64,000 nucleotides of DNA from CBDBJK01 sp965206395 (GCA_965206395.1 CBDBJK010000030.1:1-64000), one strand, 5' to 3'. Counted from the stretch's first letter, positions 54,205 to 63,745 are shown. Program-made: numbers and translations. The notes: generated from the letters alone by a model not told the origin.

Positions 54205-55416
54205 ATGCCGGTATACTCGGTCTCACAGGTCACCTCATACCTCAACGACTTGCTGGCGCGGGATGAACTGCTTCAGGACATCTGGGTCAGTGGCGAGGTA
54301 GCAAACCTTGCTCGTCCCGGCTCTGGGCACGCCTACTTCACGCTTAGAGACGGGCAAGGCTCGATGAAGTGTGTCATGTTTCGCCGATCGCGCGGAATTG
54401 AGCGTCTGGACGACGGCGTGGCGGTTATCGCTCATGGTCGAGCCTCCGTGTACGAGGCGCGAGGCGACCTTCAGCTTATCGTTGACATCGTGCAGCCTGA
54501 GGGCGTGGGCGAGCTTCAGTTGCGACTTGAGCAACTCAAGCTGAAACTGGAGAACGAAGGCCTGTTCGAGCCATCTCGAAAGCGCAGCTTGCCTGAGTTC
54601 CCAAAGCGAGTTGGGGTTATCACGTCGCCCACCGGAGCGGTTTGGCAGGACATCCAGACGGTTATCAGCCGACGCTATCCTCTGGTCGAGTTATTGCTGG
54701 CTCCAACCCTCGTTCAGGGCGACACCGCAGCGCCGCGCATCGTGGAGGCGTTCCAGGCAATGAACCAGGTTTCAGACGTTGACGTAGTTCTGCTTGCGCG
54801 AGGTGGAGGCTCTCTCGAAGACCTGTGGCCCTTCAACGAGGAGGCTGTCGCGCGGGCCGTCTACGCAAGCCGCGCGCCGGTCGTCAGCGCCGTCGGGCAC
54901 GAAACTGACTTCACGATTGCCGATCTTGTCGCGGACCAGCGCGCGCCAACACCATCGGCGGCGGCGGAAATGGCTGTGCCAGATAGAATGGAACTGGCTG
55001 CCCACGTGATCATGGCAGAGCAAGCCCTTTCTGCCAGCGTCTTGGGGCATCTCTCGATAAAGTCTGACTCTCTGCGCCCGCTAGAGGCTCGACTTCAACG
55101 CAGCTTGCCCAACATGGATAACCTGCGAATGCATATCGACGACTTACTTCGGAGCGCGGCGACTCATATCAAGCACAACCTGGAGGTCAAGGCGGAGCGT
55201 TTCAGGGGCCTCAAATCGCGGTTGGAATCACTCAGTCCCAACGACACACTTCGCAGAGGCTATGCGATTGTGCAGACCTCTGCCAATGGCAAGGTTGTCA
55301 GCGACGCGAGCCAGATTGATGTGGGAGACTCCCTGCAGATTACGCTCGGACGAGGGGCGATTGAGGCGCAAACTACTTCTGTAAAGGCTAAAGACGATGA
55401 CAGAGCAAAACCGTAA
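54205..55416 (+). CDS. xseA: Exodeoxyribonuclease VII large subunit
   Basis: This 403-residue protein is the catalytic subunit of exonuclease VII, which degrades single-stranded DNA. It has the N-terminal OB-fold (DIWVSGEVANLARPGSGHAY), the catalytic region VGVITSPTGAVWQDI and LARGGGSLEDLWPFNEE with VSAVGHETDFTIADLVADQR, and a coiled-coil arm (about 260-340) that would hold XseB. Its last 20 bases overlap the xseB start, which supports coupling. Confidence 0.95.
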   Translation: MPVYSVSQVTSYLNDLLARDELLQDIWVSGEVANLARPGSGHAYFTLRDGQGSMKCVMFRRSRGIERLDDGVAVIAHGRASVYEARGDLQLIVDIVQPEGVGELQLRLEQLKLKLENEGLFEPSRKRSLPEFPKRVGVITSPTGAVWQDIQTVISRRYPLVELLLAPTLVQGDTAAPRIVEAFQAMNQVSDVDVVLLARGGGSLEDLWPFNEEAVARAVYASRAPVVSAVGHETDFTIADLVADQRAPTPSAAAEMAVPDRMELAAHVIMAEQALSASVLGHLSIKSDSLRPLEARLQRSLPNMDNLRMHIDDLLRSAATHIKHNLEVKAERFRGLKSRLESLSPNDTLRRGYAIVQTSANGKVVSDASQIDVGDSLQITLGRGAIEAQTTSVKAKDDDRAKP

Positions 55417-55669
55417 CGGCGACTCCGAATTCAGCGACCTCTCGTTTGAGCAGGCGCTTGGCCGTCTTGATGAGACGGTGCAAACCCTGGAAGCGGGCGG
55501 GCTTGATCTTGCCGAGTCAACTCGCATGTTCGAGAATGGCATGAAGCTAGCGCGCATCTGCAGCGATATGCTGGCAGCCACAGAGCTTCGCATTTCCCGA
55601 ATTCAGACAGATTACGGTGAGCAAATACGCATGCTAGAGAGGGAAGAAGAGGTAGGGCAGGAGGACTGA
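55397..55669 (+). CDS. xseB: Exodeoxyribonuclease VII small subunit
   Basis: This 90-residue helical protein has the family motif FEQALGRLDETVQTLEAGGLDLAEST and FENGMKLARICSDML. It forms the small-subunit part of exonuclease VII by wrapping around the XseA coiled coil. It overlaps xseA by 20 bases. The C-terminal tail (IRMLEREEEVGQED) is slightly longer than usual. Confidence 0.93.
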   Translation: MTEQNRNGDSEFSDLSFEQALGRLDETVQTLEAGGLDLAESTRMFENGMKLARICSDMLAATELRISRIQTDYGEQIRMLEREEEVGQED

Positions 55670-55694
55670 TGGCCCGCTTCTTTTCGGGGTTGCG

Positions 55695-56273
55695 ATGAGC
55701 TTGCTGGTTAATATCGTTAGAAAAGGGCCTCCTATCCTGATGAGTCGGCTGAGGACGCAGGGAGTGCGCGTCACGCTTATCTGGCTGTACGCGCGAGGCA
55801 TTCCTACGCTCACCGGCGTTCCCGTGATGAAGTACAGCCGCGTGACGCCTAAAATATACGTTGGATCGCAGTACCGCGAGGCAGGCAAACGCAAGCTGGA
55901 GAGCCTTGGAATCTGCTATTGCGTGAATATGCGAATCGAGTTCGACTCTGCTGAACATGGCCTCGCCCTCGATAACTACTGCCACCTGCCGACGATCGAC
56001 GACGATGCCCCGACTCTGGATCATCTTGACGAGGGCGTAGCCTTCATCGAGAGGGCCATCAGCGAGGGTGGCAAAGTCTATATCCACTGCGCCGGTGGCG
56101 TTGGCAGAGCGCCGACGATGGCCGCCGCATACTTCATAAGCCAGGGATACTCTTTTGAGGACGCGTTCAGGCTGATAAGAAAGGCGCGTCCATTCATCAG
56201 TCCAATGCCATCGCAATTCGAGCAATTGAAGCGATTTGAGGCAATCCAACTTGAGAAGCGGCAACGGGCGTAG
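55695..56273 (+). CDS. Dual-specificity protein phosphatase family
   Basis: This 192-residue protein has the phosphatase P-loop HCAGGVGRAPTMAAAYF (catalytic Cys and Arg) at residues about 134-150, after the DSP start IYVGSQYREAGKRKLESLG. The preceding acid loop is near DDDAPTLDHLDEG. The N-terminal 45 residues (IVRKGPPILMSRLRTQG and LIWLYARGIP) are basic with a hydrophobic stretch and could bind a membrane. It follows xseB by 25 bases. The substrate is unknown. Confidence 0.87.
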   Translation: MSLLVNIVRKGPPILMSRLRTQGVRVTLIWLYARGIPTLTGVPVMKYSRVTPKIYVGSQYREAGKRKLESLGICYCVNMRIEFDSAEHGLALDNYCHLPTIDDDAPTLDHLDEGVAFIERAISEGGKVYIHCAGGVGRAPTMAAAYFISQGYSFEDAFRLIRKARPFISPMPSQFEQLKRFEAIQLEKRQRA

Positions 56274-56325
56274 GCCCCTTCTGCAAGCGTCAGCAGATTC
56301 AAAACTGTGTTGAGGAAGCACGGTC

Positions 56326-57213
56326 ATGACTGAACCGAAAGAGCTTGTGATGTACGTCAACGGACGCTTTCTGCCGTATAGCCGGGGCATGGCAGCGTTG
56401 CAGCAAGGAGACATGCAGGCGGCAGGTGGGTTCTACGACGCCGAGCGCACTTTCAACGGTCGGGTGTTCGAGCTTCGTCTTCACCTTGAGCGTCTGTACC
56501 GTGGCCTGGAGTTCTCCCAGATTGACCCCGGTTTGAGCCTCGATGAGATGGAATCGCTTACGCTGGAAGTGCTCGAAGCCAATCGTCCCTTGCTGGCTTC
56601 CGGCGACGAGTTCACTGTCACGCAGATGGTCAGTCTGGGCCAGCCGCCGTCGCCGGGAGAAAACCCTAGCGTCAACGTCGTTATATACTGCCAACCCCTG
56701 GATTTCACCAGCTTCGCGGGAAACTATGTCCGAGGCGTGCGCCTTGTGACTCCGGTTACCTATGGCGTTCCCGGCCCTCAGTCCGGCGGCAAGGAAGGTG
56801 GCTTGCAGGCGCTTCAGCTTATGACGGGGCAGGACGGCAGGATAACCGAGTGTCGTGGGGCAAACTTCATGTTCGTGCGCGATGGTCGCATCAAGCTGCC
56901 CGACCGCCGCAACGTCTTGCCCGGAGTGAGTATGCACATGGTGCTGGAGCTAACCGAGTCGCTTGGGCTTGCCGTCGACGAGGACGATTATTCGACGTAC
57001 GACGTATACATGGCAGACGAGGCGTTCATCTCCAGCACTCGCTACTGTATGCTGCCTGTGGCAACTCTCAACGGCTATCGTCTGGGCAATGAGCTGCCGG
57101 GGCCGGTAACTCTCAGGCTACTTGGCGCGTGGCGCAACATGGTTGGCATGGACTTCGTGCGTCAGGCCCTCGAACATCTACCACTTGCGAATGAAGGCAC
57201 GGCGTCTGGTTGA
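56326..57213 (+). CDS. Class IV aminotransferase-like paralogue
   Basis: This 295-residue protein is a divergent paralogue of the gene at 21054-21959, sharing YVNGRFLPYSRG, ERTFNGRVFELRLHLERLYR and IDPGLSLDEM. A Lys lies at the aligned catalytic position in SGGKEGGLQALQL, but the following segment is shortened and the usual Asn is absent. GRITECRGANFMFV replaces TEG..N with TEC..N. These differences leave its aminotransferase activity open; it may be a lyase or a non-catalytic member. It is about 50 bases downstream of the phosphatase. Confidence 0.75.
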   Translation: MTEPKELVMYVNGRFLPYSRGMAALQQGDMQAAGGFYDAERTFNGRVFELRLHLERLYRGLEFSQIDPGLSLDEMESLTLEVLEANRPLLASGDEFTVTQMVSLGQPPSPGENPSVNVVIYCQPLDFTSFAGNYVRGVRLVTPVTYGVPGPQSGGKEGGLQALQLMTGQDGRITECRGANFMFVRDGRIKLPDRRNVLPGVSMHMVLELTESLGLAVDEDDYSTYDVYMADEAFISSTRYCMLPVATLNGYRLGNELPGPVTLRLLGAWRNMVGMDFVRQALEHLPLANEGTASG

Positions 57214-57342
57214 GGTTGACGGGAATCGAGAGAAGCGCGATACGGATAGGGTGAACTGCAGAAGAAAAAAGTAGAGGAATTCGAGGCTTGCTACATATAT
57301 AAACACATGTGGGAGTTTTTGAAACATCGTGTAGGAACGCCC

Positions 57343-58239
57343 CTACGTAGAGTCGCCAGGAGCATAGCCGCTGGCCTCGAATATGACGCTGGCGGGCAGG
57401 CCAGCAAGGTTGGCCGGTTGCGCGTCCGGGTGTGATTCCAGGTAGCTTTTCACGATGTCGTAGCCGAAGGTGTAGCCCGTCCACAGAGGTACGCGGTCGC
57501 CGTCTCCAAACAGCATTCGGCGTATCTCGGTGGTGTCTGAAACGCCGAGTCGCCGTTGCACACGCGGCCACAGGCGTTGCTTTAGATCAGGCGTCAGGGC
57601 GTCAGTCCAGCGAGGCCGCATATCCTGATGAATCTCCGTGGCGAACGCGTCGGCGAGTCCTTCGGCGACCATTACGTCCAACAACGTCTCAGGCTGCTGG
57701 GACTTCATGTAGACCAGTTTCCCACCGGCCAGCCCGCGAGGAAACATGAGGTTCCGCACAAGATGGACGTATTCGTGCGTGACCGTATATTCGAGCCACT
57801 CCTTCCATCCGTCCACGGGCCACAGAAAGACCATCATCGCCTGAGCGCCGAGGCTGAAGCCAAGCACGCCGTTCATCTGACGCGTCAGCACCCTGCTTTC
57901 TCCGTCGCCGGGGAATAGGAAAACGCGAGACTGAAGGTCAGGGCGAGGCAAGCGTTCGGAGGCTTTCGCAAGGGCCCGCTCGACAATGGCTTTAGGCGAG
58001 GCTTCCTCCAACGTGGTGAGGGCTTCGATTAGCGCGTTCGGGTCAGCGTCGCCGAGTTGCGTTACGGCGGAACGCTCGCCAAGCTCCATGATCGATGGGT
58101 GCAGCATTGAGAGAAGGTTTCGGACGTACTCTCTCAGGTTACGTTCTAGTAAATTGGCGCTCTCATCGTAGGAGAGGCCTTTGGCTTGTCTGGCGAACTT
58201 CGTGATTACACGATAGGCCGGAATCACGGTTATGCTCAT
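57343..58239 (-). CDS. DUF2268-like zinc metallopeptidase
   Basis: This 298-residue protein contains the zinc motif HEYVH in YTVTHEYVHLVRNLMFP, with the third ligand likely the Glu in VAEGLADAFATEI about 45 residues later, both typical of DUF2268 putative metalloproteases. A longer N-terminal helical region (about 1-100) precedes it. There is no signal peptide, so it is probably cytoplasmic. It is convergent with the aminotransferase-like gene 129 bases away. An IS427-like copy sits 215 bases upstream of its start. Confidence 0.8.
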   Translation of the reverse strand: MSITVIPAYRVITKFARQAKGLSYDESANLLERNLREYVRNLLSMLHPSIMELGERSAVTQLGDADPNALIEALTTLEEASPKAIVERALAKASERLPRPDLQSRVFLFPGDGESRVLTRQMNGVLGFSLGAQAMMVFLWPVDGWKEWLEYTVTHEYVHLVRNLMFPRGLAGGKLVYMKSQQPETLLDVMVAEGLADAFATEIHQDMRPRWTDALTPDLKQRLWPRVQRRLGVSDTTEIRRMLFGDGDRVPLWTGYTFGYDIVKSYLESHPDAQPANLAGLPASVIFEASGYAPGDST

Positions 58240-58468
58240 TGTTGTCCTCGCTACTCTGCCGAATCTAGACTATAATATACTAGTTGTGAACTGCGAGGTC
58301 ATGTGAGCCTGATGAAATCCGGCTTTTCGGACGATTCGCCGAAACCTCGTTCGGAATTAGATTGACAAGAAAATTGATGCCAGCCTATACTTTGCCAAGC
58401 AAAGAGGGGAACCGCCCAGGCAGTGGCAAGGATGATATTTCCGAGGCAAGCTAGGTTGTGTTGACATT

Positions 58469-59262
58469 TCATCTGAGCCATATGAGAGCACCGACGAAGT
58501 TCAAGAATCCCAGGGAACGCGATGACAGCTTGTCAAAGCGAGAGAAGATATGCCGGTAGTGCTTGATCTTGTTGATGAAACACTCCACAAGGTGGCGCTC
58601 TCGGTAAAGGTACTCATCATACTCTCGTGGCGTCTTTCGATTTGACCGAGGTGGAATCACAGGTAACGCGCCCCTGCCCAGGATGCATTGGAGAAAATCC
58701 ATCGAATCGTATCCCTTATCAGCAATCACATGCTCGGTTTCGAAATCAGCAATCAATGCCTGTGCCTGGGTGATGTCGTGACGTTGACCTGCTGTGAGCT
58801 CAAAGCGCAACGGGTTGCCCAATCCATCCACGCTCACGTGGATCTTGGTACTGAACCCGCCTCGGCTCCGGCCAAGAGCTTGGGCCGATTGGCCACCGTT
58901 TTTTTGGAGGCTCCAGCAGCACAGGGATGAGCGCGAACCACAGTGCTATCACAGTGCTATCACAGTGCTATCACAGTGCTATCAATGATGACATGCTCCA
59001 TATCGGGGTCTTGCACAAAATGCTGATGCATTCGTTCCCATACACCCTTTTCACACCAGCGTGCGAAGCGCTTATATACGCTGTTCCAGTGACCGTAGTG
59101 CTCAGGCAGCAGTCTCCAAGGAGCACCACTTCGTGCCATCCACAGGATGGCCTCGACGTAGCGCCTGCAATCGTCCTCCTCTCCAACGTAGAGGTCTGGG
59201 CATGAGCGCAGAAATTCAAGGATTTTCGACCATTGTTCATTGCGTAATTCAGTCGTTGACAT
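58469..59262 (-). pseudogene. IS427-like transposase, copy 2, blocked by the same 11-bp repeat
   Basis: Same two-frame arrangement as at 29789-30582: DUF4096 part from ATG 59262, four 11-bp units at 58939-58982 bringing TGA and TAG into frame, an A7 run, and the second frame 58469-58837 with the remaining catalytic residues. Confidence 0.85.
58939..58982. repeat. Four tandem copies of the 11-bp unit, second IS copy
   Basis: CACAGTGCTAT occurs four times head to tail, identical to the array at 30259-30302. Confidence 0.95.
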
Positions 59263-59297
59263 GTATCCATTATGCACCAAATGTCAACACAACCTAG

Positions 59298-59719
59298 TAA
59301 CGTCTACCACATCCAGGATGCCGACTCAGGAAGCCTTATCTCTCCCAAACGAGGGCAGGTTAAGGCGATGAGTAGCCTTCACTCCAATTTGAAGTCCCTG
59401 CCTTCCCGTCTCCATTCCTCTGGGGTTGAGAAAAGTTACAACACACGAGCAAACTCCCATATTCTGTGGCACGGTAGGGAAACAGAAGGCTTTAAAAGGA
59501 TTGCCGGATAGTGGCGAAGGCCCACACATTCCGACTCTCTCCGATAACATTACCCGTCTTACCCTCTCTGAACCTTTACCTGTCGCATTGGAACCCGCTT
59601 ATTAGGGCGTGCGGCTTGGGTGTTATGCGTCTTGAATATTGTCTGGCTGCACGGCCAGGGTAAGCATGAGCAATTTGTTGAGCTTATGGCACAAGTTTTG
59701 AAAGGCGAGCTATAATACT
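59298..59719. other. Intergenic stretch upstream of pyrG
   Basis: About 420 bases with no supported gene; the frames on both strands (59272-59550) have no recognisable features. The last bases hold the pyrG -10 box. Confidence 0.45.
59711..59716 (+). promoter_or_regulatory. -10 box immediately before pyrG
   Basis: A perfect TATAAT ends three bases before ATG 59720. If it is used, transcription would start about at the start codon, giving a leaderless message. No ribosome binding site is visible ahead of the ATG. Confidence 0.5.
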
Positions 59720-61393
59720 ATGACCAGTTTCATTTTTGTCACGGGTGGAGTAGTAAGCTCGGTCGGCAAAGGGGTTAGCGTCGGCTCCATTGGGCGTATT
59801 CTCAAGAGTCGGGGTATTTCGGTGTCCCTTATGAAGCTCGACCCCTATCTCAACGTTGACCCCGGCACTATGTCTCCCTACCAGCATGGGGAGGTGTTTG
59901 TCACTAAAGATGGGAGCGAGACTGACCTGGACCTCGGCCATTACGAGCGATTCGTGGACACATACCTAACCAGGTCCTGCAACGTCACCGCAGGACAGAT
60001 ATACAGCGACGTGATCGCGCGCGAACGCAGAGGAGAATTTCTCGGAGGAACCATACAGACCGTTCCCCACGTGACCAATGCCATCAAACAACGCATTCTC
60101 GGTCTAGCCGAGGAGAGCGGGGCGCAAGTAATCGTCGTGGAGGTCGGAGGAACCGTTGGCGACATCGAAGGCTTGCCATTCCTCGAAGCCATACGGCAAA
60201 TGCGCAACGAGGTGGGCAAGGACAACGTTTTCTACATGCACGTCACCTTCCTTCCGTTCATCTCATCCACAGGCGAACTCAAGACGAAGCCGACCCAGCA
60301 TAGCGTTAGAGAGCTTCGCAGCATTGGAATCCTTCCCGACGCTATTGTCTGCCGCAGCGACCATGAAATTACAGACGACATTAGAGAGAAAATAACGGTC
60401 CACTGCGACGTTCCATCGAGGGCTGTTCTCACTCTACCTACCGTCGAAACCATCTACGAAGTGCCGCTGATACTCGAAGGCCAGGGTTTGGGTGACCTCA
60501 TCGTCGAGAGCCTCGGCCTTCCATCGGCTGATAAGGACATGACTCAATGGCGGGAGATGGTCGGCGCTATCAAGAAACCCAAAGATACCCTGCCTATCGC
60601 TGTAGTAGGGAAATACGTTGATCTGCGGGACGCATATATATCTGTCAAAGAGGCGTTGCTCCATGCGGGCATCGCGCACGACCAGGATGTAGACGTGCGA
60701 TGGGTGCATTCAGAGGACATAGAAAAGCAAGGCCCAGACCTCCTTCTGCGCTCCGTAAGTGGCATAGTTGTTCCCGGCGGGTTCGGCCCACGTGGCATAG
60801 AGGGCATGATCGAGACAGCAGAGTATGCGCGCAATAACAACATTCCGTATCTTGGCTTGTGTCTCGGTTTGCAGGTTATGGTGATAGAGGCGGTGCGGAA
60901 TCTCCTGGGGAAGAAGAAGGCCAACTCCACAGAATTCGATCCCGATACTCCCGATCCGGTCATAGACTATATGCCCGACCAGAAGGATATTGCCCAGATG
61001 GGTGGCACGATGCGCCTTGGTGTGTATCCGTGTGATGTCGTACAATTTCCGGAAGCGAGCTTGGCTTCGAAAGCTTACGGGGAGACCCGCATCTCCGAGC
61101 GGCATCGGCACCGGTTCGAGGTCAACAACCGCTACCGCGAGGAACTTGAAGGCGTTGGCCTCTGGCCTACCGGAATTTCTCCGAACGGACAACTCGTGGA
61201 GATCATGGAGATTGCCGGATTGCAATTCATGGTAGGAGTGCAATTTCACCCTGAGTTTTTGTCGAGACCAAATAACCCACATCCACTATTTAGGGAGTTC
61301 ATCGGCGCGGCAACACAGACGCTCAGGGAAGGCGGCCAGCATATACTGCCGTTGGAGTCAACGGCCACGGTCGCAAAGCTACAGAAGGTGTAG
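59720..61393 (+). CDS. pyrG: CTP synthase
   Basis: This 557-residue enzyme makes CTP from UTP, ATP and glutamine. The synthetase domain (1-270) begins FIFVTGGVVSSVGKGV and contains PYLNVDPGTMSPYQHGEVFV and the EVGGTVGDIEGLPFLEA segment. The glutaminase domain (about 300-545) has the oxyanion loop GGFGPRG, the nucleophile Cys in LGLCLGLQVMVIEA and the His-Glu pair in VQFHPEFLSRP. The length is typical. The gene stands alone after a long gap and precedes the transaldolase gene by 46 bases. Confidence 0.96.
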   Translation: MTSFIFVTGGVVSSVGKGVSVGSIGRILKSRGISVSLMKLDPYLNVDPGTMSPYQHGEVFVTKDGSETDLDLGHYERFVDTYLTRSCNVTAGQIYSDVIARERRGEFLGGTIQTVPHVTNAIKQRILGLAEESGAQVIVVEVGGTVGDIEGLPFLEAIRQMRNEVGKDNVFYMHVTFLPFISSTGELKTKPTQHSVRELRSIGILPDAIVCRSDHEITDDIREKITVHCDVPSRAVLTLPTVETIYEVPLILEGQGLGDLIVESLGLPSADKDMTQWREMVGAIKKPKDTLPIAVVGKYVDLRDAYISVKEALLHAGIAHDQDVDVRWVHSEDIEKQGPDLLLRSVSGIVVPGGFGPRGIEGMIETAEYARNNNIPYLGLCLGLQVMVIEAVRNLLGKKKANSTEFDPDTPDPVIDYMPDQKDIAQMGGTMRLGVYPCDVVQFPEASLASKAYGETRISERHRHRFEVNNRYREELEGVGLWPTGISPNGQLVEIMEIAGLQFMVGVQFHPEFLSRPNNPHPLFREFIGAATQTLREGGQHILPLESTATVAKLQKV

Positions 61394-61439
61394 ACGAAAA
61401 TCTCTGAATATGCTATGCTATAGGAAGTACCCCCTCTAA

Positions 61440-62098
61440 ATGCGCATCTTTCTCGATACTGCAAACATTGATGAAATCCGTCAGGCAGCCAAGCTAGGAG
61501 TCATCAGCGGAGTCACTACCAACCCCTCACTTGCCTCAATGGAAGGTATTGGCACGCTTGGCGGATATAGAGACGCCGTTCTGGAGATCGCGGAAATTAT
61601 ATATGGCCCCATTTCAGTAGAGGTTGTCAGTGTTGAAGCAGAAGCTATGATAGAAGAGGGATGGGGCATCTCTCAATGGCATCACAATGTAGTGACAAAG
61701 CTACCCTGCACACGTGCTGGATTTGAGGCCATGGCGCATCTTACCACCGAGAACGTGAAAATTAACCAAACCCTGTGTTTTTCAGTGAATCAAGCTCTGA
61801 TTGGAGCGCAAGCCGGGGCTTCGTATGTCAGCCCATTCGTAGGCCGTCTGGACGACACGAGGCAAGACGGGATAGCAGTGGTTGAAGACATAGTTTCGAT
61901 ATTTGGCAAGCACGCGATATCAACTGAGGTGCTCGAGGCAAGCATAAGACATCCCCTACACTGCGTTATGGCTGCTAAGGCAGGGCGCACATCGCAACGA
62001 TTCCTTTCAAAGTGCTAATTCAGATGATACACCACCCTCTTACTGACCTGGGGGTTACAAGATTTTCACAAGACTGGGAGACAGCCACTAGACAATAG
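61440..62098 (+). pseudogene. Transaldolase (fructose-6-phosphate aldolase type), frameshifted near the 3' end
   Basis: The main frame (61440-62018) starts MRIFLDTANIDEIRQAAKLG and contains GVTTNPSLASMEG and YVSPFVGRLDDTRQDG, the small transaldolase family. The catalytic Lys is expected in NVVTKLPCT. After HPLHCVMAAKAG the frame goes off and stops at 62018, but in the -1 frame the normal ending resumes (HIATIPFKVLIQMIHHPLTD, LGVTRFSQDWETA) to a TAG at 62096-62098. One G appears lost from the run at 61983-61985. The repaired protein would be about 219 residues, normal for the family. This is a real frameshift or a sequencing indel. Confidence 0.88.
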
Positions 62099-62482
62099 TT
62101 AAAACTCCAGTCTACAGGCGAGTCGGTTACAGTAGACTATAACGTCATTAAGATTGCTTTCCAAAGTGATATATGCTCAGAGTTATGGATAGCGCTGAAT
62201 TTGAAGACTCTATCGACTCCCAGCACCTTCCCATTTAGATAAATATAAAGGCCCTGCAATGTGATTTGCTAGAGGCCAGAGCGTCGCATCCTTTCGCAAC
62301 CATCCACAAGCTTGCACAAGGGGCATTGTGGCATTGCGTCTGGAATTGTGTTTCAAGAATATAAAGACCCTGATCGCAGACAAAATGCTCATCGGAGCCA
62401 GAAGCCAGCATCTAAAATCGAGTACATATCAAAAACCTGACTATCAACCCGCAATTGACAATAAATGACCCTGGAGTTAACC
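62099..62482. other. Intergenic stretch upstream of rho
   Basis: About 380 bases, A/T-rich, with no supported gene. It may carry a rho leader, which is often regulatory because Rho controls its own transcription, but no specific structure is evident by eye. Confidence 0.45.
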
Positions 62483-63745
62483 ATGGACCTCACTGAACTA
62501 CAAAGCAAAAATAACGAAGAAATGCTGGCGCTGGCCGTTGAGATGGGCATCGTAGAAAACGGTTCCACTCCCAAACGCCAAGAGATGATGTCGAGGATAC
62601 TTAATGCCCTCACCGAGCAAAATGGGCATATCATCGCAAGTGGCATCCTCTCTATTGTGGCGGACGGCTACGGTTTCTTGAGGCAAACCGGCAGCCAGGG
62701 CGGATCCGGCGACGTTTACGTTTCCCAATCGCAAATCAGAAGGTTTGGCCTGAGAACCGGAGACAGGGTTTCCGGGCAAGTAAGGCCTCCCAAAGACGGC
62801 GAGAGGTATTTTGGCCTGGTGCGAGTAGAGGGGGTGAACGGTGTTGACCCCGAAGCGGCTCGCAATCGTCCCGCATTTGAGAACCTTACACCAATCTTTC
62901 CCACAGAGCAACTCAAGCTGGAGACGATTTACAGCAACTTCTCCACTCGCCTGATAGACATGCTCGCGCCCGTTGGTAGAGGGCAGCGAGGCCTTATCGT
63001 CTCTCCTCCGAAAGCTGGCAAAACCACCCTCCTGAAAGACATTGCCAACGGCATTACCGCTAACGCGCCAGATATTCAGCTAATGGTGGCACTCATTGGC
63101 GAGCGGCCAGAAGAAGTCACGGATATGAGACGCTCTATTGAGGGTGAAGTGTATAGCTCCACCTTCGATGAACCTGTCGAAGATCACACTCGGGTAGCGG
63201 AACTGGTGCTAGAGCGAGCCAAGCGGCTCGTGGAAGGCAGCCAGGATGTTGTTATCTTGCTGGATAGCATCACGAGGTTGACGCGTGCCTATAACCTGGC
63301 TGTGCCGTCCAGTGGACGCACCCTGTCTGGTGGCATGGACCCAATAGCCCTTTACCCGCCCAAGCGTTTCTTTGGCGCTGCCCGCAACACTGAGGAAGGC
63401 GGCAGCTTGACCATCCTGGCAGCGTGCCTGGTAGACACAGGCAGCCGCATGGACGATGTCATTTACGAGGAATTCAAGGGCACGGGTAATATGGAAATCC
63501 ATCTGGACCGCAAATTGGCCGAGCGTCGTGTCTTCCCCGCAATCGACATAGAACGTAGCGGCACCCGACGCGAGGAACTGCTGTTGGACGAGGAGACACT
63601 GAGACAAGTGTGGCTGTTGCGGAAGATGGTTGGCATGATCTCGGCAGATTCGAGTCACAACTGGGAAGCGACCGGAAAGGTGTTGGAGAGGCTTAGCAAG
63701 ACAACGAACAACGCCGAATTCCTGGGTGGTTTGGGTAGAGACTAG
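62483..63745 (+). CDS. rho: Transcription termination factor Rho
   Basis: This protein of about 420 residues is an RNA-dependent ATPase helicase that ends transcription. It has the N-terminal helical lead-in, the cold-shock-type RNA-binding domain (ILSIVADGYGFLRQ, GDVYVSQSQIRRFGLRTGD), the P-loop SPPKAGKTTLLKDIA, Walker B near DVVILLDSITRLTRAYN, and the Q- and R-loop region SGGMDPIALYPPKRFFGAAR. The start at ATG 62483 is chosen over ATG 62465 because GGAG sits seven bases before it. It stands alone between the transaldolase and the convergent partial gene. Confidence 0.93.
   Translation: MDLTELQSKNNEEMLALAVEMGIVENGSTPKRQEMMSRILNALTEQNGHIIASGILSIVADGYGFLRQTGSQGGSGDVYVSQSQIRRFGLRTGDRVSGQVRPPKDGERYFGLVRVEGVNGVDPEAARNRPAFENLTPIFPTEQLKLETIYSNFSTRLIDMLAPVGRGQRGLIVSPPKAGKTTLLKDIANGITANAPDIQLMVALIGERPEEVTDMRRSIEGEVYSSTFDEPVEDHTRVAELVLERAKRLVEGSQDVVILLDSITRLTRAYNLAVPSSGRTLSGGMDPIALYPPKRFFGAARNTEEGGSLTILAACLVDTGSRMDDVIYEEFKGTGNMEIHLDRKLAERRVFPAIDIERSGTRREELLLDEETLRQVWLLRKMVGMISADSSHNWEATGKVLERLSKTTNNAEFLGGLGRD

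Larger units (their letters stand above)
58455..59293 (-). mobile_element. IS5-family (IS427-like) element, copy 2, 839 bp
   Basis: Same terminal inverted repeats as the copy at 29775, flanked by CTAG at 58451-58454 and 59294-59297. It differs from the first copy by about one base (Phe to Ser near the C-terminus of the second frame) and carries the same four-fold 11-bp repeat. Confidence 0.95.

Noticed and set aside
29775..59293. The two IS427-like copies as ends of a 29-kb composite transposon
   Set aside because: The stretch between them holds core genes (topA, efp, xseA, tRNA-Ser), and each copy has its own CTAG flanks, so independent insertions fit better.
59682..59706. TGGCAC followed by TTG before pyrG as a sigma-54 promoter
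   Set aside because: The -12 element lacks the required GC and the spacing is only approximate; the TATAAT that follows explains the region more simply.
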